Below are positions 48,811 through 60,284 of a stretch of DNA of 64,000 nt, piece after piece (the stretch's first letter is position 1; the number at the start of each line of letters is the position of its first letter). This DNA is from Erigeron canadensis (taxonomy: Eukaryota; Streptophyta; Magnoliopsida; Asterales; Asteraceae). The notes beneath the pieces are model-generated. The model had not been told where the DNA came from and searched no databases. It saw nothing but the letters and a program-made list of their open reading frames with translations. The position numbers were made by a program, and so were the translations under genes. The stretch lies in the NCBI RefSeq assembly GCF_010389155.1, contig NC_057769.1, forward strand, positions 14,508,735 through 14,572,734, in the 5' to 3' direction.

Positions 48811-50742
48811 TCAACATTCCCAACTCACCAACAACATATTGAAAACTTTTCTCATCCAGTGGTTTAGTAAAATGTCAGCGAGTTGTTTGTCTGTGGGAAT
48901 AAAATGGATTTCAATATCATTTTTCATAACATGATCACGAATGAAATGATACCTGACATCAATGTGCTTCGTCTTGGAGTGCATGTCTGGATTGTTTGAG
49001 ATAGCAATGGCACTGGTATTATCACAAAATATAGGAGTCTTTGTATACTTAATACCATAATCAAGCAACTGGTTCTTCATCCAGAGTATCTAAGCACAAC
49101 AACTGGCTGCAGACACATATTCTGCTTCAGCAGTGGATAATGAGACAGAAGTTTGCTTCTTACTAGTCCAACTGACCAGTTTGCCACCAAGGAAATGACA
49201 TCCACCAGTAGTAGATTTCTTGTCTATCTTATAACCTGCATGATCTGAAGCTGAATAACCCATTAAATCTAAGCTTGAGCCTTTGGGATATCAATAACCC
49301 AAACTCGGAGCACCCTTAAGGTACTTCAGAATGCGCTTTATAGCCGCCAGATGAGATTCTTTTGGGTTAGACTGATATCTGGCACAAAGACATGTTGCAA
49401 ACATTATATCTGATCTACTGGCAGTTAAGTACATCAGTGAACCAATCATAACTCTGTAAACAGTAGAATTCATTGGTTTTCCATTTGGATCTGAATCCAT
49501 AGGTAATGTTGCTGAGATTGGAGTTGATTTTGATGGTGAGGAATTCATATCGAATTTTCTTAGAAGACCTATAGCATATTTTTCTTGATTAATAAAAATA
49601 TCATCACTGGTTTGTTTAATCTGAAGTCCCATAAAAAATGTTAATTCACCCATCAAACTCATTTCACATTTTGAAGACATAATTTTCAAAAATTTCTTGC
49701 ACAAAGATTCATCAGTAGAGCCAAAAATAATATCATCAACATAAACTTGTACCAACAGAAGATTACCTTTTTCACGAAGAATAAAGAAGGTATTGTCAAT
49801 TGCACATTTTTTGAAACCATTTTCAGTTAAATGTTTAGTTAGAGTGTCATACCAGGCTCTTGGAGCTTGTATGAGACAATATAACGCCTTGTGCAGGTGA
49901 TATACCCAGTGAGGATGCTTTTCATCAATGAAGCCTGGTGGTTTCTTGAGATAAACTTCTTTTTCTAATTCTCCATTCAAAAATGCACTTTTTACATCCA
50001 TCTAATAGACCTTGAACTTATGATGAGTAGCAAAAACTAAATACATTCTGATGGCTTCTAACCTTGCTATAGGAGCAAATGATTCTTCAAAGTCAAGATC
50101 TGTCTGGACATACCCTTGTGCCACTAATCTGGCCTTATTTCTGATGACGTGTCCATCTTCATTAACCTTATTCTTGAAGACCCATCTGGTTCCAATTGGT
50201 TCTTTCTTGCCAACTGAGGGAGGAACCAGATACCAAACTTTATTTCGTTCAAACTGGTGAAGCTCTTCTTGCATAGCTATCACCCAGCTTGGATCTTCCA
50301 TTGCCTCGTCAATCTTCTTTGGTTCAATCAGTGATAAGAAGCTGACATATAAACATTGTTCACTGGAGGGACTTCTGGTCTGAACCCCTATACTGGAGTC
50401 ACCAATAATCTGATTGATTCGGTGAGCGTTCGTCCACTTAGAGTATTGACCAGGATTGTTACGAACAACAATATCAGTGCAAGTATTCAATTGATTTTCT
50501 GGAATAAGATCTTGCAAGACAACTTCAACATCTTCATCAGAATCTGTAAGATCACGATTTGCATCATGAAATTTTTCATTTAAAGGCATTTCTTGAATTA
50601 CTGGCTCAAAATCAATTGGAGCTGATACTGGAGGTGTAGTACGAACATCTAATCCAATAACAAGTTCAAAGGGTAGTTTGAAACTTATTGAAGGATAAAA
50701 TGAGGTATTATTGGGAGGTTTCTCAATTTGCACTAGTTCCAA
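48811..50742 (-). pseudogene. Element C reverse transcriptase and RNase H
   Basis: The RT entry segment ([20 protein letters not shown], then [20 protein letters not shown]) ends at an in-frame TAG (50002-50004) directly before [18 protein letters not shown]. This is the codon that is TAG in element A and CAA in [10 protein letters not shown] of A is changed here ([16 protein letters not shown]), and the YVDD box is intact (plus 49732-49743). A stop near 49291 follows the RT linker. RNase H has KKSTTGGCHFLGG and STAEAEY, then TAG replacing Gln near 49090. The last segment (TKHIDVRYHFIRDHV) has a frameshift at its end, LLNHWMRK replacing the usual TKPLD. Confidence 0.92.
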
Positions 50743-52088
50743 GTCAGGATGACTGGAAACATCTTTAGATGAATCTTTATTGTAGTTGATAGGATCTGAT
50801 TCACCAAAGATAATTGGATTTTTGGGGGCAGAATTAAGTGTTGGCTTTTTATTGATTGCTTCATTGGATTCATCAAATGTGACATGTATTGACTCCTGGA
50901 CCCTTTCCAGTATTTTGTTGTAGACTCGAAAGGCTTTGCGAATGGCTGAATATCTTAAGAAATATCCTTCATCAGCTTTGGCATCAAATTTGCTTAACTG
51001 ACTGGAGTCGTTCAGGATGTATACTGGACATCAAAAACGTGAAAATAACCAATATTTGGTTTTTTATTTCTTAATATTTCATAGGATATCTTCTTGTGTC
51101 GCTTCACGTATACTGAATGATTCTGGGTATGGCAAGCAGTTGCAATTGCTTCAGCCCAGTACATTTTAGGAAGACCAGATTCAGCAAGCATATTTCTGGC
51201 AGCTTCAATCAGCGTTCTGTTCTTTCTTTCTACAACTCCATTCTGCTCTGGAGTTCTTGCTGATGAGAAGTTCTGAGAGATGCTTGTGTCAGTACAGAAT
51301 TTCTCCAGAGTTTCATTCTGGAATTCTATTCCATTATCACTTCTTAACTGACACACTTTTCGCTTATATTTGAATTCAATTTGCTTGATAAGAGCGATGA
51401 CTTCAGTAGCAGTTTCACTTTTTGATCTGAGAAATATTACCCAACAATATCTGGAGTATTCATCAATAACTACCAGGGTATATTTCTTACCAGCACAAGT
51501 CTGAACATTCATTCAGATATGCTAAAATTCTGCTTGGTCTTGAAACTGGCACGTTTCTGCTTACCCATCTCACATCCTGGACATGGCCTTTCTTTTTTGA
51601 AAGAAATTGAACGTATTCCATTTGCAAGTTGTTTTCTGGACAACTTATTAATATTTTTGAAATTTAAATGGGATAATCTTTTGTGCCATAACCAGTTTGT
51701 GTCTTCATCAGCCTTGGTGTAGAAACACTGCTCTGAAGGAGAGCTTTCCATATCCATCACATACACATTCCCTTTTCTGGGAGCAATTAGTGCTACCTTC
51801 CAATCCGTATTAAATACTATGCCCTGTGAGATGTTAAACAACACCTGGTAGCCATCATCACACAGTTGGCTCACACTTATTAGGTTATATTTCAAACCAT
51901 TAACATAAGCCACCTGTCTGAACTTGACTTGACCATTACTCAGGACACCATATCCCTCAGTTTTTCCAGAACCATCATTTCCAAAAGTAATGGATGGTCC
52001 ATCTGAAACCACGAACTCCTCCAGCAGGGTCTTACATCTGGTCATCGTCCTGCCAGCTGCACTGTCAAGATACCAAATATATTTCTAT
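50743..52088 (-). pseudogene. Element C protease and integrase
   Basis: The protease motif is WYLDSAAGRTMTR (Asp at plus 52064-52066), preceded by a TAG where A has Lys. The zinc domain has HKRLSHLNF and CPGCEMGK. At 51509-51515 about 36-37 bp are missing relative to A; the lost segment contains HMDLFGP, which holds the first catalytic Asp, and the frame shifts there. The remaining integrase shows RSDNGIEF and [10 protein letters not shown]. The ORF breaks again near 51012, after which the integrase tail is read in other frames up to the RT linker. Confidence 0.92.
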
Positions 52089-52116
52089 CGATCGCCCTAC
52101 ACATCCACTAGATTGA

Positions 52117-54445
52117 TTAGTTAGGTTTGGGAACCCATCGACTGATGGGTTCTTTGGATCCTGCCAAATGGATCCCTGGGGGTATCTGGTTGAGTTCACT
52201 TTCTTCGACAGTAGTCTTAGTTGAAAAGACCACTGGGGTTGACAGTTTTGAAACCTTTTTCTTTTTCTCAACAGGAGTAACAATTTTATCTTTCTTGGAA
52301 AAAGGTTTTGAATTTTGTTTTGGGCCAGATGAAGTACCCTCAAAATTGTTCAGTCTTGCATTACAACTTTGGACTTGACGAGCCAGTAGTTGAAACTGGC
52401 TTTCTAACCTTAACAAAATTGATTCATCAGATGAGACCTGAGCCTTTCCAGATGTCTGGACATATAGCTTAGGTTTGGCAATATTCTTCTTTTTCTGAAC
52501 CTGGGTTCTTTAGAAGTGGATTGAGGCAAAGGTTTATTATGCTTGATCTTTTTGATTGGAGCATTCATCTGGGGTGCTCCAATTATGACCTCAGACAATT
52601 AAACTGGTAGAATAACACTAGTTTTGGGGGTCTTGGGTTCATCATAAATGGTACTGGGTTTGACTTCTTCTGGTAAACGGTCAATTACAGGAATTAAAGC
52701 TGCCACATGGGTATTTCCATCTAAATAGGCATGTTTTTGAGATGGAAATTGATTAACTCCAGCATCATATGGCTTTCTAGTTTTAAGCCATGATTTAATT
52801 ACCCGTTTTTTTTATTAAGATTATTTCTAGGTCTTGTTTTTTCTGTACCAGTTGTTCAGTGACTAAAACTTGTGCTTTAAAGGCCAATTCAATATCTTGA
52901 AGTTCTTTTAACTTTGATTGTAAATTTGACATTTCAGAGAAATCCGTTTCAAATTTATTTGTCAAATCTGATCGAACAGTTTCAACAAAAATTAAATCAG
53001 AGTTTAAAGCTTCAGCAATGTCCAATTTTAGTTCAGGATCAACCTCCTTATCATAATCGGTTACCTTTTTGATGACAATGTCCACCCATCTTCCAGATGT
53101 GACATCTACTTTCACCAGATGCTCTTGATCAGCCAGAGCCATATAACAACAATCTCTTTCCTCTTCGTCATCAACTGATGAGTCATCAGAGGGAACCCAC
53201 TTCTCTTCAGCAACCATGCATTGATTTTTATCTTTTTCTGCAGACATAAGAGCAATTTGAGCCTTAAGCTTTTTGTATTTTAACTTGTAGCTACCATATT
53301 GAGAAACAAACTGATTGGACTTGGACTCCTTCATGAAATGACCTTTTCTGCCACACTTAAAGCATGTCAGATTGGTTTTGTCAGTAGAGGAACTGGATGC
53401 ATATTGTCCAGTGGGTCTGTTGGCTCTTGCTTTAAAACAATTAAACGTTTTTGCCATCATAGCCATTAGATCATCACTATCACTTTCATCACAATCTAGA
53501 GAGATATTATTCTTGACTCCAGATTCCATTAATTCAGACATCATTTTCTTCATAGAAAATACATTCTCGGAAGACATTAATGCCGCACAGGGTGGTTCTG
53601 TATGACTAACCACAGGGGAAGTACTGGAAGCATGATTTAAAGCATCTTTTTCAGCCTCAATTCTCTGGGCTTGATTTTCTTCAATGAATCTGAAGGCTCC
53701 ATACAATGTTGATAAAGTATGGGAATGCAACCTCAAGACCACAATCATATGAGACCATTTAGAAGGAAGAATATCACAAATTTCTCCAAAAGAATATCCT
53801 TGTCTTTTCTACTCCCAGTCCTCTTAACTGGTTTATGATGCTCATAAATCTGGTGTAACTAGCAGTTAGAGATTCATTGGGTAGAGTAAAAAATGACTCA
53901 TACTTCTTGTTTAGGGAGACTTTTCTAGTAACAATAGTATCATCACCACCTTCATACTGGTTTACTAGTTCATCCCACGGGCTTTTAGCACTAGGATAAA
54001 GAACTAGTGTGGGAATAAGAGATTCAGGATCGGCCCCGAGGATCATATTTTTTAAAACAGTATCAATATTAACAAGTCTTTTATCCTCTTCAGACCAGTG
54101 TTCCTCTCTCTTTTCCCTTCCAGATCTTGCTCTAAGAGGGTCATGAAGTGGATTGCGAGGGCTTCTAGGAATATAGGGTCCTTCATTTAAAATTTTTATC
54201 ATATTCCTCTCAATTCTAGTAATATGTAATATCATCCTAGCTTTCCACGTACCAAATTCATCACCATTCCCACTGAATTTGGGAACAGTAGTGTTTGAGT
54301 AGTGCACATGCACGTGTGGAGAAGCAGGAATAGGAGGTGATGGTGGGGGATTATTGTTAACATGGTCAGTAGTTTGTTCAGTTTCAATAATGGGGGGAGG
54401 TCCTGTATTTAAAGGGTTTCCTTGTGTATTCTCCGGAGTGACCAT
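52117..54445 (-). pseudogene. Element C gag
   Basis: Starts at ATG 54445 (MVTPENTQGNPLNTG), with a Pro-rich segment and then VPKFSGNGDEFGTWKARMIL and HWSEEDKRLVNIDTVLKNMI. A frameshift near 53780 (RIFFWRNL) interrupts the core. The downstream frame holds the zinc knuckle CFKCGRKGHFMKES, in which the fourth ligand Cys is Ser, while A has Cys. An acidic tail and coiled coil follow, with a stop near 52795, then a Lys-rich end (RLESQFQLLARQVQSC, ending RWVPKPN) at 52117. Confidence 0.88.
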
Positions 54446-54484
54446 CAAGAAATATGGATCTAGGCAAGTATATTAGCCTTCTGT

Positions 54485-54494
54485 TCTGATACCA
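54485..54494 (-). other. Primer-binding site, element C
   Basis: Plus tctgatacca is tggtatcaga on the coding strand, two bases after the 5' LTR, matching the initiator tRNA-Met site of A and B. Confidence 0.92.
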
Positions 54495-54496
54495 AT

Positions 54497-55449
54497 TGTG
54501 AAGTCCCTCACTCGATGGTTTAACCCACAAGTGTAGAATACGACAAGTCAAGTAAGCACTAGATTGGACTAGTATTACAATAAATATAAATGCAAATATA
54601 TATATATATAAAAAGTAATACGTAACTTAAGCAATGTAAGTAAATAAACAATTAAAGTAAATGGTGAGACACAATGTAATTTTTCAATTGTAATTTATTT
54701 ATTGATGTTAAATAAAATACAAGGTTGTTGCGGAACTAAGATATTACAAAGTAAGTATCTAAACAACCTTATGAATTACAAGTGATCTAATATTTGCTAA
54801 ATAAACTCTTTTGATCGAAATACTTAAAGTTGTGAAGTATAACCGTTTAGATCGAGAGTATTTAAGCAAAGGCACCAAATTGCAAAAGTGTAATTTGGAC
54901 GAGGAAAATGACTTGGTGTTTATAGGCAAAAAGAATAAATATAATATTCTTTTTGCCGTACAAATATGGTTGCATGCATTTAAGGAAACTACTTTAATTC
55001 CTTAAATGCATTGGTCAAAGTACAAGAATAAAGTCACTTGATAGTGACTTGTCTTCTAATTAACCAACCACCTTTACACGCGTATAAGACTTTTAACAAA
55101 GGACAAATGGATTGTCCGGGTAAAGGCGTAAAGTCAATTCCTCGTAATCAGTGTTCAGACTTGTAAGGTCTAGAACACTGTCAAGGACTCCAGTCAGGAG
55201 ATCTTGTAAGTCTGCCAATGAGCTCCGCTATTTGTAAGACTTATTTTTTCAGACTTCAGTCTTCGATTTCAGTGAAAATGTTCTTCAGTTGAAAGATCTT
55301 GACTGGAGTGAAGTCCAGCAAACCAATCTGGTGGAGTCCAGATTTCTGTACAAGTAATGGTTCGCTGGTCTTTTCATAATTTCTGGACAAATTCTTTGAG
55401 GGCCCCAGTCTTCTCGTCTGGAGTGAGTCCAGTAAATCTGGACTTAACA
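54497..55449 (-). repeat. Element C 5' LTR
   Basis: 953 bp, plus-strand ends tgtgaagtccc and gacttaaca. It retains canonical TG..CA ends. Compared with the 3' LTR the TATA region has changed (plus ggtgtttata). The part with ttccgcaacaa (minus) is shared with element A and with the solo LTR at 57370-58348. Confidence 0.95.
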
Positions 55450-55454
55450 CTATT

Positions 55455-57364
55455 TGATTTTATTGTAGATGAAAATTTATAGTAAATATGTTCTTGCTTA
55501 TTAGCTTAGTTATATATGGGTTTGCAAAAGTATAAAAAGAAACCCATTTATAGTCTAGAAAAGTTGTGTAGGAAACATGTTTGATGTTATGCCTCAAAGA
55601 ATAATTATCCGGAAAAAAAAAGACAGTTAATGTTAGCTCACTACACTTTAGAATAAATACTTCGTTATCACTAATTGGTAATATGTCGTTAAGCCTCTAG
55701 CAAATATTAATTTTAAACATGGTTGTATGTCTATTAGCTTAATACCCCGTCCATTAAAATACCTAGACACAACACAAGTACTTACATTGGATGCTAAATA
55801 CTAAATAGAAGACATTTCAAGATTCTATTAGTAATCTATTATGTGTTCATATGAATTGACTGCATAGGTGGCAAAAGGATGGATTAAGTAGGATGGACCA
55901 AAATCTCCACATATCTGTTAACGGTCTTAAAGAGGTGAATAATGGATAGAATAGAATGGTAGGTAATATCCATAATGCATCTAAATATGTATGAGGGTAT
56001 GTGTCTATCCATACAGGATCGATCTAAATATCTCTCGTATGGGTATGCCATATGTTATATATTTGAATGCATAAAATTTCTAGAAATTACAGAATAGAAA
56101 TAATAAGTAGTACTCATAATGCATATAGACATATATGAGGGTACGTACCTATTATATTTTAGAAGGTAACCCCATATGAGATCGATCAAGATATCCCTCC
56201 GATGGGGTAGGCCATATGTTATATGTACGTTAGAGTACATTTATAGAATTATTAGAAAAGGAATTCCTTATATGTTAGAATATGTGTCTGAACATATTTC
56301 AGACTATGCTCAGAATACATATCTGAATGCGTTTCAGATTATGTCTAGAATAGATATTAGAATATGCATTCATTTTACGATATAGATACCGTTTACTCAC
56401 TAAGTAGTTGTACTTACCGTTTTATATTTTATCTTTTTAGTTATATAAAGTGGCTCTAACACGAAGCATGGAAAGAATATCTCATATAGCTAACGGTGTG
56501 GTTCGATGGATGGATAATGGAAAATCTTGAATCCTTCTTTGATATCTATGTTCGCCCTTTACAAAAGTTATAAAGTTTTAGATAAATGTCACGTGTATAT
56601 TGTCATTTTTGAAACTAGAAACAAATTGAGTCATGTAAAGTTTGCTTGAATCTAGTTTGTTGGTTGTTAAATTTAAGTTACATTATGTCGCAAGCAATGT
56701 GACATAATCATTATAGTTTGAACTTTTTAAAAGTCGTTAAAAGTTTAAGATTTTTGCCAAGCCTCAGAAATAAAATGAAAAAAGTTTACGGGCGTTTATG
56801 TTGGTTAATCATCCGTTTAAGCTTAACTTTTATAAATTAACAAAGGTTAAAATTTCAGATGATTTTGCTGATAACATCGATCCGTGTATCTTTCGAAGCT
56901 TTACAGTGTGTTCTCAAGATAATTTTTAAAGGAAATGGAAAGAGGAGAAGAGAGATGGATGGAAGGGAAGGGTAGATTTTTCTTCCTTCCAAATCATCCT
57001 AAAAATGAAAGGAAAGAATGTTAAACAAAATGTATTAGATTCTCCTTCTAAATCTTTCCCTTTCTTTTCTCTTCTTCTCTTAAATAAAACTTAACAACAC
57101 AATCAATTTTAAAATCCTTTACGATCTTTCTTTTTCTTTCCAACAAAAAACTCAAGAACACAGGGTTAGTGATTTGGTTATGAAAAACCTGGATATGCGT
57201 GTTGCTTTTGGTATTTTGTTTATTCTTTTATATTTCAATTTTACTCATGATATTATTTTTATATTATTAATTTAATCCATGCGATCTTTGGCGTAGATGT
57301 CGTTGGTTTATTAGTTTCTGTTGATCCTATGCATGTTACCCAAGAGGATGGGAGGGAAAAGCAA
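55455..57364. other. AT-rich DNA with small repeats, no gene
   Basis: No coding region recognised. At about 56000-56060 and 56145-56225 there is a diverged direct duplication (atgagggta...gatcgat..aatatc...atgccatatgttatat). At 56925-57105 purine-rich (aaagaggagaagagag) and pyrimidine-rich (ctttcttttctcttcttctc) arms form an imperfect inverted repeat of about 45 bp per arm that may be a small MITE. If the Helitron proposal is right, this is Helitron interior. Confidence 0.5.
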
Positions 57365-57369
57365 AAAAA

Positions 57370-58348
57370 TGTAAGTCCCAACTACGAATAGATGAGTGCT
57401 GAAGACACATCTATGTCAATGTTGAGTGTACTTTGCAACACTTTCACTTAATCTGGACGTGACCAGTTTAGAGTGAACAGTGTACCAGGTTAACTGGAAT
57501 TAGACTTATTAAGGTGACAAGTCGAATAAGTAAATACAATGCAATAATTTAAAGTATAAGTAAAGTAAATTGGTGAGACAATATGAAATTTTTTAAGTGT
57601 ATTTTATTTATTGATTGTTAAATATAATACAAGGTTGTTGCGGAACCAAGATAATATATGAATGTAAATATCCTAACAACCTATGAAATACAATTGATCT
57701 ATACTTGGAAATTCTCTTAACAATCAAAACACTTAGAGTTGTGAAATGTTCCTTTTTGCGATTGAGAGAATATTGCACAAGTTCACTAACAATATTGCAG
57801 AATGTATGTGTTTGCAAAGTTGTTGAAATGCTTGGGCAAGGACCTCTATTTATAGTCGTAGGTTGAGCATTGGGATCTCAACTTCGACGTACAAATATGT
57901 TTGACAGCACACAAAAGTATTAGTAAATATTTCTTTGTGTGTGTGCTAAATAAAGTAAGACAAAATGTCACTTTATTCAACCACTCTACATCTTTGCACT
58001 TTTATCCACAGACAAGATTATTATCCGGGTAAAAGGATGTAGTGAAAAGGTCCTCCTCGTAATTAGTGTAAAGCTTTGTAAAAGCATTTACACTGGAGGA
58101 TCTCCAGTTAATTAATCTGGTAGAAACTCAACTGGGCTTTGCTACCATTGTCTTTCTCTTTCTTCCACTTGTTGTCTTTGACTTCAACTGGAATGTCTTC
58201 AGATTGTTGTTCTTCAGATCTCAACTGGAGGAAGTCGTCAGTTGCATAAACTGTACATTGCAACTGGACTTCAAATTTATCGGACAATTCTTCATGCTCT
58301 CCAGATGCAAATGGAGAGATCCAGTTTTTAGCAAAACTGGACCTAACA
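57370..58348 (-). mobile_element. Solo LTR related to elements C and A
   Basis: 979 bp, plus ends tgtaagtccc and gacctaaca, flanked by aaaaa (57365-57369 and 58349-58353). The flank is low complexity, so the duplication is weak evidence alone, but the ends match the ends of the C LTR. The internal block caaggttgttgcggaac and a minus-strand CTATAAATAG box (plus about 57846-57856) are shared with C. There is no internal coding region, so it is a solo LTR. Confidence 0.88.
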
Positions 58349-58536
58349 AAAAATGATGCTACAATTTCAAGACCAAACATATTTCCCCATTATATTTTAA
58401 TTGCATATATATGTTATATATTTGTATGCATATTCATATTAATGAGCTAATATAATGTGTAGTGGTCAGAAAACTTCAAGTTCTCTATGGGACTCTTATG
58501 CTCTAAAGATGAACAAATCCATATCAAAAAATAATT

Positions 58537-59760
58537 TTGATTCACCTGTGTCATCTTTCTACATATGGCCAAGTTGAAAGAGTGGGGTGGTATGTCTTAC
58601 TATTTGTTGTGTATATATATAACCTTATACTTATATATATGTTATTAATTCAGTTTTACATTAATATACTTTATGTGAAATTAATTCCATTGCTAATATA
58701 CAATACCTTGTATTTTTAGGAATGCCTCGGGTGAGTAACTGTTTGTTTCGCCGAGACTACATATCCATGATGTCATCGGTCATATTGTAAGCTTTCAAGA
58801 AAGGTATTTTACTATAGTCCTAATGTTCTTATATTAGTAGTTCACTATAGTCTATATTAATACGCTAACATCACTTCGTTTTATATCACGTTAGGTTAAA
58901 GGATATAGATATGGCTGGTGAATCTTTCAACAAGACAACACAACTTCATGCCACCACGTTGTGGCAAAACCGGTTGAATACTACCTTCAATACCAAATTG
59001 CTACTATTGATGAGATTCCTGACCATAACAATGTTAGCTAAGCCTTATCTATTCATGTTAAATGAACTTTAAACTATTTTGATAATATGCTTTAAAACAG
59101 TTATATTTAATAAAGTTTTTGTCTCATATTTTTGGTATGCACCCTCTTTTAGTTTTAATGTATTTAAGTTTTAAATGTGTGTAGATTAGGAAATTGGTTT
59201 AACTATTATTGGAACTATTATCAATAATCAAGTTGAAGAAGTCTGGAATTACTGGGCATGTCATCCTTGTGGCAGGATTGTTACACGAAATGATGTGGTT
59301 GTTGATGGCCATCCTTTTAATTGTGAAAAATGTGGTGATGTTTCAGATGTATTTGAAAAGTAAAGTATCATGTATTATTTCAAGCATGTCATTGATTAAT
59401 TATACCGGTTTCATTAAACGGAGATAACTAATTGCATTTGTTTGGTATTGTATATATAGGGTGAGAGTTGTCATCCGAGTGCAAGATTGAACTGGTGCGT
59501 CATTGTTTGTTTTATTTGGTCGTCTTATTCAGAAACTGATCAATCATAAGCGTGGCTAATGGATAAGATAGCCAAGGTTTCGTATTAATACTATTTATAT
59601 TATACTTATATACAGTTTTTAAAATTTGTTTACATATATTTCAGTCTAACTGATATTCTGACGTTGCATAACAAATTAAAAAACAAGGACAACAAATTGT
59701 GCCGGAAGAGATTGCTAGATGGCATAGTATTTTCTATTCTCTGGATGTTTGCTTTTTGGA
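58537..59760 (+). pseudogene. RPA70-like (Helitron-type) 3' exons
   Basis: Fragments of the C-terminal half of an RPA70-like protein in several exons. About 58970-59030 has a YLQYQIATIDEIPDHNN-type segment in broken frame. About 59190-59358 encodes TIIGTIINNQVEEVWNYWAC and then HPFNCEKCGDV, a CX2C...CX2C zinc ribbon (Cys codons at 59259, 59268, 59322, 59331) as in the RPA C-terminal domain. About 59459-59575 encodes VRVVIRVQD, TGA, TGASLFVLFGRLIQKL. Stops and lost splice sites show decay. Same strand as 42361-42779, so both can be halves of one gene split by element C. Confidence 0.7.
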
Positions 59761-60284
59761 TTGCTAGACAATTTCCATTCGTTTTATATTTTGTTATTTG
59801 ATACTTGATATATCTATAACACGATGGTTTTCCGTGTTAATGAATAAAATTTCATATTGTACTCAATTTATTTTGTGGAATACTTATATGAAGAATATAA
59901 TCTCTTTCTAAGGTTAGCAATATTATTGAATACAAAATGTAATTTGGATAAACACAATATTATTGAAGATTATATTGAATATAAAATACAATAAAATTTA
60001 AATTTGAAATTTAAATTTAAGTATACACCATAAAGTATATTAACATAATATATATTTTTTAACAAATACAACTTACAATATTTCATAATGTGACATTATA
60101 AATTTAACTTCTTAAAATTATTTTAATAGACGCTTTTAATTGTTGCAATATTATTACTATTTATCTTCATATTATCAATTATCAAGTAGACAAGTATACT
60201 CAACCACACAACTTTATATAATAAAGATCAACGGTAAGTTATGCGTTTTAGCATGCATCATAACTTTTGATATATTCTTTAATG
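59761..60284. other. AT-rich stretch, no gene
   Basis: Mostly A/T, with a small perfect inverted word (aaatttaaatttgaaatttaaattt) near 59996. No ORF or repeat family recognised. It leads into the proposed Helitron terminus. Confidence 0.5.

Larger units (their letters stand above)
43066..55449 (-). mobile_element. Element C: Sirevirus-like Ty1/copia retrotransposon, minus strand
   Basis: Bounded by 952- and 953-bp LTRs and the duplication ctatt (43061-43065 and 55450-55454). Length 12.4 kb with no nested insertion. On the minus strand: LTR, tRNA-Met primer site, gag, protease, integrase, RT, RNase H, spacer with repeated polypurine tracts, env-like ORF, polypurine tract, LTR. Proteins and LTRs are closest to element A. 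By eye the first 220 bp of the LTRs differ at about 10 places. It is inactive: integrase lacks its first catalytic Asp, and several stops and shifts occur. Confidence 0.95.
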
